Shown here one piece after another: positions 36,101 through 48,100 of a stretch of DNA of 64,000 nt. The translations under genes and the position numbers were made by a program. Below the pieces are notes generated by a model. That model saw only the letters and a program-made list of their open reading frames with translations, searched no databases and was not told the origin of the DNA. Each line of letters starts with the position of its first letter. The first letter of the stretch is position 1. Source of the stretch: Drosophila pseudoobscura (lineage: Eukaryota > Arthropoda > Insecta > Diptera > Drosophilidae); the NCBI RefSeq assembly GCF_009870125.1, contig NC_046679.1:3348001-3412000 (forward strand), in the 5' to 3' direction.

Positions 36101-39100
36101 AGGTACGCAGGACATGAAGTGCGTTGGCACCCAGTATCTTGGTGCCATTCGGTCCCTGAAGGCCAACGGATTCCAACCCAAGCGGACTCTGTACGTGTCC
36201 TTTGTGCCAGATGAGGAGATCGGTGGCAAGTTGGGAATGGCCGAGCTGGTAAAGACCGAGTACTTCGCGAAGATGAATGTGGGCTTCAGCCTGGATGAGG
36301 GCGCTACCAGCGAAACGGACACATATCATTTGTTTTATGCCGAACGTTTGCGATGGGGTAAGTACTAATTTTACCATTCGTACACCTTTTGGACTAGACT
36401 TTACGCCCCTTCATAGGATTCAAATTAAAATTCAACGGAACTTCTGGACACGGTTCTCTTTTGCTGCCAAACACCGCGGGAGTGAAGCTCAACTATGTCC
36501 TGAATAAGCTGACAGAGTATCGCACCTCGCAGGAAGAGCTTCTGGCAAAGGACCCGACCCTGAGCAAAGGTGATGTCACCACCGTGAATCTCACTCAGCT
36601 GAGCGGCGGAGTTCAGAGCAATGTGGTTCCCCCGTTCTTCGAGGCGGTCTTCGATCTTCGATTGGCCGTCACTGTGGACGTGGTGGCCTTCGAGAAGCAA
36701 CTACGCGACTGGTGCAAAGAGGCTGGGGACGGCGTGGAATTGGAGTTCATCATACAGGAGCCGTACGTGGCACCCACGAAGCTAGACGGATCGAACCCTT
36801 TCTGGGTTGCCTTCAAGGCAGCTTCCGATGAACTGTATGTATCGGTTGAGCATTTTCCATGAATTTAGATTATCCCTTTCTTTTATTTAAAAGTGGATTA
36901 AAGGTCCATCCCATCGTCTGCCCGGGTGCCACCGATAGCCGCTACATTCGCCAGAAAGGAGTCCCGGCCATTGGGTTCTCACCCATCAAAAACACCACTC
37001 TAAGGATCCACGATAATGATGAGTTTCTGCATGCGGATATATACTTGAGTGGCATCGAAGTATACAAGAAAATCATTCCAAATCTATCTAATGCCTAGAA
37101 CATATTGCTGATACCAAGTGCAAACCTCTTTCCTAATTACTATTTATCTTTAAATAAAGATTCACTGAGCAGATTAAGTTTTTGTAAGCTCATGATAGGA
37201 TTATAGAACTGTTAGGGTGTGAGGAATTTATATTTGTTTAATCATTTCTTTCTGTTGCCCATTCATGATGATCTTTTTGATTAGATAGCCGAATACCATA
37301 AAGCGAGTATGCAGTTAAGATATGCAAAATCCAGACGAATATTTGAGAAACTAATACGTTGATTGTTCGTTAAGCGTCCAAGAACTTTTGTCGGTATCGC
37401 CTGAGTTTCTAGTACACGAGACACACCCCCTCCTGCCACTTTCTCTACACGTTCTCAAACTGATGTCTACCTTGAAGCCGTTAAGATGTACAGAAGACTC
37501 CTGCCTGTCCTGGTCAGTGCAGCAGGGACATGCACATAGCGCATACGCCCTGATGTTCACGACAGAGTGCTGTCATCGATTTGACAGCCTCATATGTGCG
37601 ACAGGGCTGCAAAGTGGACCAGACAAGTGGGAGAGAATTTTGTCAGTTAGTCAAACAAAATAAATTTTAAGACCACCTCACCTGGCGGTGGGCGGGGAGT
37701 GGAGAGGAGAGGATTGGGATGGTGCTATGGTGCTATGGGTGGCAAGCACTTGCACGTCACTCACTGCAAATTGTCGGCTGGGCAGCACTTTGGAATGTCT
37801 GACATGTGAGTGGTGCCAAGGGCAATAAATTATGCTGGGCCGCAGAATGAATAATGGCCATGTGCACTCTAACCCTCCGGTAGAAGCCACATTCCCATCC
37901 CATCACATTCCATCCTATACAATTTTCCGTGTTGGTTGCAACTGTGACCCGTGCGTGCCGATTAGACATGTTAATGCATGTGTCAGGACAATGAAATATG
38001 TATTGATGGGAGCCAGGAGAGGGATCTCTGGGAGTGTGTGTGTGTGTGTGAGTGTGTGGTGTGTGGCCAGGAATTATGACAATTTATCAGGCGAATGTCG
38101 TTGGCTTCAATTACGTTTTGAAGTGGGCCTGAGAGTGGTTCTGGGGCAGTGTGACGGTCCACTGCTGGCTGCATTTCAAATGCTTTCCACACAATTAACA
38201 CTGACCATTAGTGGCGGAGGATCTCATCGCCCGTTTGGCATAATGAGTGTAGTCCAGCCCTTTAACGCTCTCGTTACGGCTGCCAACTTAATGCATATCA
38301 TTTTTAGTTTTAATGAGCTGTTGGCGGCAGTTGGCAGTTCCCTCTGTCCGTCCCTTTCTCTCTCTCTCTCTTGCGCTTGCTCACCTGCCCTCTCTTTCAC
38401 GCCGTGTGTCTGCTCCTGGCAAAAGTGCACTTAATGCAGCAAGTTTTTGCAGGCCACCTGCCACGAACCCACTTGAACGCAAGTTCTGGTCGTTTTTCCT
38501 TCGCTTCCTTGGAGCTTTCTGCTTTGCATTTTAAATTTCCCCACGCCTGTAGGTACCTGTGTGTGTGTGTGTGTGCATGCGTATGCGTGAGGGATGTGGA
38601 AAAGTTTGGTAACTTTTACATTTCAATTTTAATTTCTTTGCCCTAGACTCGATCCAAACTTTAAGCTTCGGCTGCACATGCCCCAAGAACCTGAGCAAAT
38701 TTTTAATGGCCCACTCCCACTAATTAGGGCCTGACGAAAAGTTTCTGCGTCTTCTTTAAGAGTTTCTTCCAGCTACCAGCTCTAGCAGTTGCCATCGTTC
38801 TATACTTCTGCCTGTTGTTGCCCCATAAGCGTGCTACGCCATTTGCATTTGGCTGGCATAAGGATCCTTTATAGCCAATTGCCTAGGCCCGGCCCCGTCC
38901 GACCAGTTTATGACGAATAAAACCCAACAATCAAAATGAAAAAACTCGCTTGTAATTAAATTCAATTTACTTGTGACTGCTGCGGCTCAGTCAGTGTCTT
39001 GGGGAAACATTATGGCCATGCAATTAAAATCCAAGATTAAACGAGCTTAGGCTTGTGTCTGTATCTGGTTTCGGGACAACAAAGTGGTTTTATGGTAGCT

Positions 39101-42100
39101 TCATACGCCTTGTTGTCTTGATGTCCACACAGCTGCACAGTGGGCCAGACAGGTGACCGGTGAACGTGAACCGCTTTGGGGATATTCAATTTTAAATGGC
39201 AATGGATTTCTAGGATGTATTCAAGCTTGGTTAACATCCCATAGATCAAAGTCGAGCTCTCATTTCACACACACACACACACACAGAGCACTCCCATGGT
39301 GGCAGGGATTGGAATGGGGCTTCCTGTCTGAGGGATAATAAACGTAAGTTGCAGCCACGATAGCAGCTGACTGAAAAGTGTCATTAAGGCGTAAGCACGC
39401 CTCCCCACACGCACTCACACACACACACACTCAAACCACACTGACACACGCTTAATAAAGTCAATTGAAGTCTCTCTCTTCGCCATTGCCGCCAGGGCGC
39501 TTATGTGTGCGGCAAATAATTTATTTTGTCATTAAGTTTAACGCCGAGAGAGCCAGCCGCCCCCACTCGCCTAAGCCATGGCAACAAAAAACAAATGGTG
39601 AAAAAGGGGAGAGAGAGCGGGGAAACTAATTAACTTGTTTAGCGCCAAAGCTGCACAGTTTCCACGCTTCCAGCTTCAGCTTAAGCGTTGCTCCCGCCAA
39701 ACTAATGAGCTTCTGTCGGGGGAGGGGCAGAGAGAGGCAGAGGCAGCGCTCGTGTGTGGTGGCTGCTGGGGCGACATTAAGAGCGCCCAGAGAGCGACCC
39801 AGACCCAGACCCAGACCCAGAATTCTTCTAGAAACTTTCGCCTGATTAAGCCCTTGTGGTTAGGGGTAGGCGTTGGGGGTCCAGGATCTGGTTTTGGTGC
39901 TGATTTTGCTTCTGCTTCTTCAGTGGAAAACTTTATTGCATACTCTCAGGCGCAACATGAGAAAGCGCCGGAAATGGCATTGCCGTCAAGAAAAAAAATG
40001 GCGACGAGGAATAGGAATAGGAATAGAAATAGGAATACACTTTCAAAGGCAGTGAAAACTTTCGTTTCTCTCTCTGCATCAAAGCGTCGTCGCGACTTGG
40101 CGTCGTCTGCCTGCCCTGCGATTGCAATTTCATTTCCGTCTTTGCCTTTTTATTTCCTTCTTTTCATTTTATGCATACACTCGCAGTCGCCGTTCCGTTT
40201 ATTTTTGTGCAATAAGTATTTTCCGCTACTTCTTCTTGTGTTTTGGCTTCTGTTTTTGCTTTGTTTTGGCTCTCGCTCTGACTCTGACTTTTGCACAGAT
40301 ACGGCGAAATTCTTGCATAAACTTCGGGATCCAGCCAAATGGCAGATAGCAGCAGCCAGAAAATGCAGCAGACATCTAATTGAAACTGAGTGGAAAGCGC
40401 GTTGCGGGCGGGGCAGCACCAGCGAGGAGGAGCAGTGGCGGTAACAAAGTGCAACAGGAAGTGGAAGCAGCAATTGAATTTGCCACTAAAATGCAGACTC
40501 CAGTTAAAATACAAATTTAATTTTCTTTTCCGGAGTGCAGTCCATAGAAGTGGCGTGGGGTGGGGGGAGAGTGGAGAGTGGAGAGCAAAGCCATGTGCGC
40601 ATAGAAATTTATTTGAAAATGCCTTTGGAGTTGTGCCGTCAGCCAACAGAAAAGCCAATCAACTGTGATTCTTTGGACTTGTCAAACTTTGGACTTGTTT
40701 TCCACTTGAGTGTCAGTGTCTGTGTATGTGTGTCTGTCTGTGTGCTGCTCGGCACTTCTAAGGCCAGATCTGTTTTCACAAGTTAAACGCCTAATTGCTG
40801 CTCGAAAGAAAAACTTTGGCACTTTTCTCCCATTCTGGCAGGCATCATTTTTGGTTGCTCCCCTCCGCTTACATTGTTTGCCGAAGCCCAAGGGCCATCT
40901 ATTCCATCATTGGTTTGTGCCGTTGGCAAGCACCGCGTACGAGTAGCTACGAGTCGTATACGCAATATTATTTTTACAACTGTCAGCGCAAAAACTTTAC
41001 AGGACCCATGGAGACGGGACCCAACTCCAGGGCAACTTTCGCTTCGACTCGGCATTAACTTTCGCTGACAATTTGTCAGAGGGTTTTCGGTGCTTTTTTT
41101 GACTATTTCACAAGGATTCATCGCTGACTCGGCAGCCGAAGAGACAATTTTCTGAATTTGATAACAGCCGGAAAAACTTTAGCTCAGCTTTTAGTTTTTT
41201 AAGAACATAATATACATCTTGGTCTCGATTTTGTGCCACCAGCCCCCTTCGCTCCGCCCAACTAATTGCATAATTTGTATGCAGGATTTTGCGGCTGGCT
41301 GCAATTCCTTCGGCCCGCACACGCCCCCATTATAGTGGGAAAAGTTTTATATGTTCTCGTTCTTAGGCGACGTTGCGTTTTTGGCTTTGTGTTACATTTC
41401 GAAGAGCCATTGTGTTTTGCTTTTATGCCGTGAATTATTATCGCAATATCTGTCTCGCTCTCTCTCTCCCTCTCTCCTGCTCTCTGCCTTAGACTGTCTC
41501 TTTCCGGCTTAAGCTATGGGTTTAGGGTTTCGGGTTTCGGCTTTCGGCGAAAACGTGTGACTTCCTCCTGCTCCCTGCCTTCCTTTCATTTTCAAGTTAC
41601 GAACTGTTATTATCTGTCTCCCTGCTCGTTCGTACATTTACGGCGCCATATATCTACCTCTCTCTCGCTCTAGACTCCCAAAATTCGTTACAGTATGCAT
41701 GTCCCAGTGCCTGTCTGTGCATGTCTGTCCGTGTGTGCATGTGTGGCTGTGTGTGTGTGTGAGTTATCGCATACACGCTATAAACTCCCAGTCAAAGTAG
41801 CGAACGTTATAATTTATTTATGGTAATGCGCACACACACACACACACACATATCCCAAAAAAGAGAAAGAGAGATCTTCCTTCTCTGCAGTGTCTCTGGT
41901 AAAAGTTTTATGTGCCCCACTGTGCGACACCGCACCGCACCGCACCACAACCCAAAAGTCATTTCGTTTAACGTCTCTGCCGAATCCCTTTATCTTGCTT
42001 TTAATTTTTCCCTGCCACCTTTGCCGCACAGAAATATTAAATCAACTTTTCTTTTACAACATATTCGGGATGCTGCCGTCGCGACTTGTCATATCTTGGC

Positions 42101-45100
42101 CCCGAAAACATCATCGAACTCCTGTGCTGGAGGGGGACGTTACTTTCCTGCGAATAGCTTTGGCAATGTCAAATGCCAATCACGACATAAAGAGAAATTT
42201 AATATGGCAAATTTGTAATGTCAAGAATGTTCGTCAACAAACTCAGTACCGAAAATGAGTTTTTCGTGGAATAAATTCGTATAAGCCAATGCCGGGCCGC
42301 CGTCCTGGGCCAAAAGCAAATGGCCGCCGGCAACAGCAACAGCAAGGTCGCCGCCCTTCATTACGTATACGCAGCGCGGACCCGGGGAATATACGTATGT
42401 ACGGGTATCTGCCAACTTAATTTGCAATGAAAACGTTTTCGTTTTCGTTTTTCTTCTTGTTTTTGTGGCATCCACCGCAGACAGTGTTTAAGACGCGCAA
42501 TTAATATGCATAATTTGTAACTGTTTTCGTCGTCTCGAAATCAGTGCGAGAATGCTGTCAGCAAATGGTCCTTGAGTCGGAGGCCCATAAATAATGACAG
42601 CTTAACAGGCTGGCTCTCGTTGTCCCAGTCCCAGTGCCAGTCCACATTCAGAACCCTGTGACATCCCATTTGACATGTGCTTAGCTGCCATAAAGCCTAG
42701 TGCTGCTGCTGCCACTGCTGCTGTCTCTCTATATCTGTCTGGGAATCGTGTTGAGTAATTGATAGGACGAGCGACAGTTTCAGGCGACATCTTTGCATCT
42801 TCGATCTGCGTGAGTGCCGTTTCCGACGAGGCAAACCTCTCGAAAACTCATTAGATGCCATATGTGGCCTCAGGCCTAAGGCTGTCTTCGCTGTCTGCTA
42901 ACTGGACCAACTGGTCCAGCAATTAATTAAAATTGCAGACAGTTTGGGCCCACTCTCGCTCCTGCCCCGTCTTGTTGTCAATTCCTGAATCACTTTCACC
43001 AAATCACACACCAATATGAGTTTTGATTGGAGTTTACTGGCAGTCCCTGAAGTCCCCGATTCAAAATAAAACCTATTGGCCTATTTCCCCAGTTTTCAGC
43101 TTCCATCAATTTTGCGGCTGTGTAGCAGTGTACCGTGTACCTCTACCTCTCGGCTATGGACTGGATTTGAAAATGTAATATTTGCCAGGCAGTAAATACA
43201 GATGTTGCTGGAGCAAACAAGCGCCGAGAGAGAACCGGAGCTCGTCTTACATAATCAGTTAAGTGGAACACACATATGAGCAGCCCCATACGAGTAGATA
43301 TGTGGGAGGATATCAGGATAGCAGGGATCTCCTTATGCTCGGAAGAGCAGCCACACAACAATATGAAAATGAAAAATGAGTTTGCTCAAGTTTTCTCCTT
43401 CACATTGAAGTGGCAGCAAAAAGTGTTTTAGTTTCGCATCGAAGTTGTGTTGCTGCAAAACCAATTTGTCTTATTGGGGAGAGACACTGGCGAAGGGTTC
43501 TCTATAAGATTTATGAAGCATGGCTCCATAGCAGAGAGCAGTGGCAGCACCGACCATGTAAAACAGCGAACAGCTTAGGGGAGGTCGTTGTGAGTAGGCT
43601 CTTAAGTGGAACACATCGGTTCAGTTCAGCCTAAATCCGAGTTAAGCTGTTAATTATTCTGGGGCTTCAAAGGAAAAGGAAAAACGAGGCAACTGCCAGA
43701 GGCAGAATCGCATCCTGGGCCTGTCCGTGCTCTTCATTTCATAAACGATTTTCAGGTTTTTTTCGGCCTGCAAAACCATTTGCCAGGCATTTCCCTGCAC
43801 ATGCCATAACCCACATCCCATGCAGGCCCATATACGAGTACACTGGTACATCCCGGGCACATGCAGGCAATTTGCTAATGTGTACGTGCACGTCTCGACT
43901 TTTCCCACAAAGAAATTAACCGAGTCAGGAGGCAGGAGGCAGGAGCCAGCAGCCAGCAGTCAGCAGCCGGGAAGGGCCAAAGCGAGTGCGATTGGCAAGG
44001 ACACGAAACACAATGCGATAGCGTAGACCATAAACCAGACGAAAACGGAATGCAGAACATGGTAGATAAGTGGGAACGTGGCCAGGATGGAATTGAGGTA
44101 CCTGCTCCTGGGCCGGTGAATAAAAGAGTGAGTAAAACTTTACACCGGATTCATAAGTTGCCCTGTTCCATTCTCGGCGTTTTTTCTTCGCTCCAAGACA
44201 AGAGAAATGGTTATGTCTAGTTCGGGTCATATTTCCTTCAGACTCGTGGCTGTGCTCACTCCTGGGAAATTTCGCAGGCTAAAGAAAACTGCAAGTTTCA
44301 GAATTTTCAGCTGTTGAGGTTTCCCCATCGCTCCCTACGCCGCATCGGCATTCACTTTGGCATGCAATATTCAAATATTCTTAGCCCCGAGAACCATGGG
44401 AATGCGAGGATGGGAATGGGGTCTGGAAATTGCAATGCTAATGAAAACGAACCTGCAGTAGAGCTCTGCACTCTGCACTCTGCAGAAACCGAAGCTGTCT
44501 TCACCTGAACTTCACCGAGCTGCGGTCCTAATCGGGTTCCCTAAATAGGTGCTAATGCCCAGGCCAGACGTATACGTACATTGGAAGTCGTTAACTTTTA
44601 CAGCCGCTTTTATAACTTCTCGAGCTACGCTGCCCGTATAGCCGAATAGCCGTATAGCCGTATACCCGTAGAAAACACACATCTCCTATTCTCCTACTAG
44701 TTAGCATGCTGGTAAAACTTTTTTGGCTGCGTGTCGGCAATTTATGCAACAGTTTGACAACATAAAAGTTTATTACATAACTTGTGCACTATATAGTCCA
44801 CTTCACCGTAGTCCGTACGGTACGGAAATGTATGTGCGAGTGACAAAGTCAGACTGGGGTCAAACGGATGTCGGGAGATCGGATACGCGCCTGGGAGTCA
44901 GACATTGTCCCCTCTCAAGCTCATAAAAATGTATCTCATGCTCGAATGACTGACCACTGGAGGGGGAGGTGGTGCTGAGGCAGATGTTTTAGCTACAAGT
45001 AAAACTGTAATTTGCACACATTTTGATTTTGATTTAGTTTTTCTTTTCCATTTGTGTGGGGGAGTGATGTGTCTGCTGTCTGTGGGCTTTATTCCACTCT

Positions 45101-48100
45101 ACTCCGTAAGTGGCGCTTATACGAAATTATGCATATCATCTTTATGGCTGGCAGCAATTTCGCACACAGATACGAGTAGAGGCACAGAAGTGGAGGAGTT
45201 TTACATATACTCGCAACGCACTGCATTTTACCGAAGCCTCAACTGTCATTGTAGTCTGTGAGCACTCGTCTCCTGGTGGCAGAGGGGAGTGGCTCTCTCC
45301 CGAGGCGGAGCCGAGTTTGATTCCCATTTTATTCATATTTTATTTTATGCAGCAACGACACAATTTCCATGCGCTCAAATTGCAAAATGCACAATGCAAA
45401 GATTTATTTTCTGCTGACAAACAGAGTATCATTTGTGGGGTAATCGATGGATAAGAGCATTTTGCCAAAGCAGCAAAAGAACGACTCCGGATAGACTCTG
45501 GTTCTGGTTCTGGCTCTGACTTCGTGAATGCTGTTTGTCTGTCTGATTATGCATATAAGGATATATGGAGAGGAGTTGAAAGAGGACCTGAGCTACGAGT
45601 AGCCATGAATAGGCTGGGGAATTATTGCTTAGTTGACAGCCTCCCCACACCCACCCCCACCCCCAATGGAAATGGTTGCAAATCAAGGGAAATTCTCTAC
45701 GATCTGAGCTAATTTATTATCATTTTTATGACTAATGCTGGGGCTCACAAAACGGATACAAATTGGACGGGGAAATGGATGGAAATGTATGTATGCAATG
45801 CATAACTCATAACTGGATTCTATGGATCCGTTGCTCTCCCCCTCCCTCTCTCTCTCTCTCTCTGTTTGCGTGTGTGTGTGTGTGTGTGTATCTGTGAGCC
45901 GTGCCATTCCCTTTTGTGCTTGATTAACGTCAACTGTTTATGGTTATTTATTTTTTGGGTCTGCTTTCTTTTGGGGAGCCCTTCCATGTTGTGCGGATTA
46001 TTTCCGCCATGCGAAGGCGAAGGCGGCTGCTGCTGGGCAGCAAACCAAGGAAATTACCTTGGAATACGAAAGAATGGATTTCTATTATGTATAAGCAAAG
46101 GCTGTAGGCCATTTACTGGCATATAGATATATATGTATGGTATGCTTTCAGCTTAGATAAGGCTGCGGCTTTAAGCCTCCAATTATTTGGAGGAAAAACA
46201 TTTGAAATCATCTTAGGATTCAACTTTTGGCCAACCCAAAACCTACCAATGACAATGCCCAAGCCAAAACTTTTCAATTAAACACAATGCCAATGTCTGG
46301 GGTCCGTGGCCATTGAAAATCACACTCAACTTGAAACAATTTGGATATATAAACTTTTCAAATAATTTATGCCGTTTTCCAAATACTTGCAAAGCGCAAA
46401 GTTTCAGAATAAACAATAAAATTCATTGGGAAATGGAAATGTCTGGGGAGGCGGTGGGAGGTAACGAAAATGTGCGATTAGCCAAGCAGATGACATAAAA
46501 AGTAAAGCCAAAGTTAAAGAAGAGAAGAGAAAAGAACGAAGGGGAAATAAAAGAACATCAAAGTGAAATTTATGCAGAAAGAAAACTCGAGCTGAAGCTG
46601 TAAATTGCTGGAAATTTTGCTCTTTTCTGTTTTTGGTATGGCTTACACGCACTCAACATCAACACGAAAACAAACACATGCTCTCGTAATCGTATCTATA
46701 AGGACGAAGGGACACATGTGGATTTGGTTTTTCGGCAACTGTTTAAAATTCTGCGTATGTGGTGGTGCCTTGGCCAAAATTTGAAATGCCTTTTTCTTTT
46801 TTAATTTTGCTTTCTTTCTATGGAAACTTTTGCGATTCGCAATAACTTTGCTTGAAGGCCGCTCGTTCTTCAGGGTTTTTTGGGTGGATGGGTGGTCAGA
46901 TGGATGTGTGGGAGCATTTAACGGCTGCCAACACAAACACACACTTTGCCATTCATACATACATCAGACTATTAGCACATACACACGCATAGAAAGAGAG
47001 AGAGAGTGAGAGAGAGGGTCGGTTTGGGTCGGGACTCAACAATGGCCACGCACAAGAGAAATGGGGAGAGCATGGGAAAAGGGAAAGGAAGCGAGAGAAA
47101 TAAAACCAAAATGCCAAACAAAACAAATACAAAAAAACCAAGCCACAAAAAAGAAAAAAAAAGAAATACAACGAAAGCGGAAGAAGAAAAACAAGTTAAA
47201 GCGCCGTAGATGACTTTACGACTAAAAGATACCCGGCACTTGGAGGATTACGAAGGCGGTCCGGTGAAATAAGTAAACAAGAACTGAAACATTGATCCGT
47301 TCACAGTGATAAGGGATGAAGGGGTTCAATTCAGTTCTCCAAATCTTGTGGGTACCACAGCGTTTTTATCGATTTTCTTGATCTTAATTTGGTTCCGATA
47401 CTAGTCCCTTGGCTTCTTCATTCCGATCGCTATGATTTCTAAGGGATGGGTAGATTGTGGCACTATTTATAATTATACCAAATTAGAGTTGAGAATCTTT
47501 AACAATAAACTTCTTTTTATTTTTTCGAATGTTATCAGAGTCCCATTACATATATTCTGTATATTCTGTTACTGTCTAGCTCTTCCATTAGCTAAAAATT
47601 AGTCCTAGCTTATTTCATACATCCTCGCGAATATAATATACCCTTGTCCAGGAGGAGTATAGGGGGTAAAAAAAGAACTAGTCCAAACCGAAAAAAGGAG
47701 CCAGCGAGTGGAAAAAAAGCGCAAAGCGCCAGGCAAATAATATGTAGAAAATGGTATGAAAATGGAAGGAAAAACAAAGCGACTGCGACAGGGACGACGA
47801 CGACGACGTTGCGTCTGTGACTAACAGTCATTGATGAGGGGGTGGAGGGGCTGTGGGAAGATGTGTTCTGTGTGGGCTGTTCGGAGAAATAGTAGGGAAA
47901 AGGGGAATGGGGTGCGTGCTGGCAGACAAACTGAAAGCAGCTTAGGGCTTACTTCATAGTTTACGCGCAGCCAAACGACAACAAGACTGCCAAATGCTAT
48001 TGATTTTCCTTGTTGTTCTGGGTCTTGGGTCTTCTACTCTACATGGCTGGCCACCTTCCATCCCAACCCTGTCCATCCGGGATCTCGGATCGGCTTAGAT

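Noticed and set aside
37832..38434. 200-codon open frame on the plus strand
   Set aside because: Driven by GT and CT microsatellites; no domain, no splice context and competing frames on the minus strand.
39635..40444. 269-codon open frame on the plus strand inside the Cow intron
   Set aside because: It has no ATG at its reported start (TTG), consists of low-complexity repeats (QTQTQ, NRNRNR) and CT-rich hydrophobic runs, overlaps open frames on the other strand and shows no domain.
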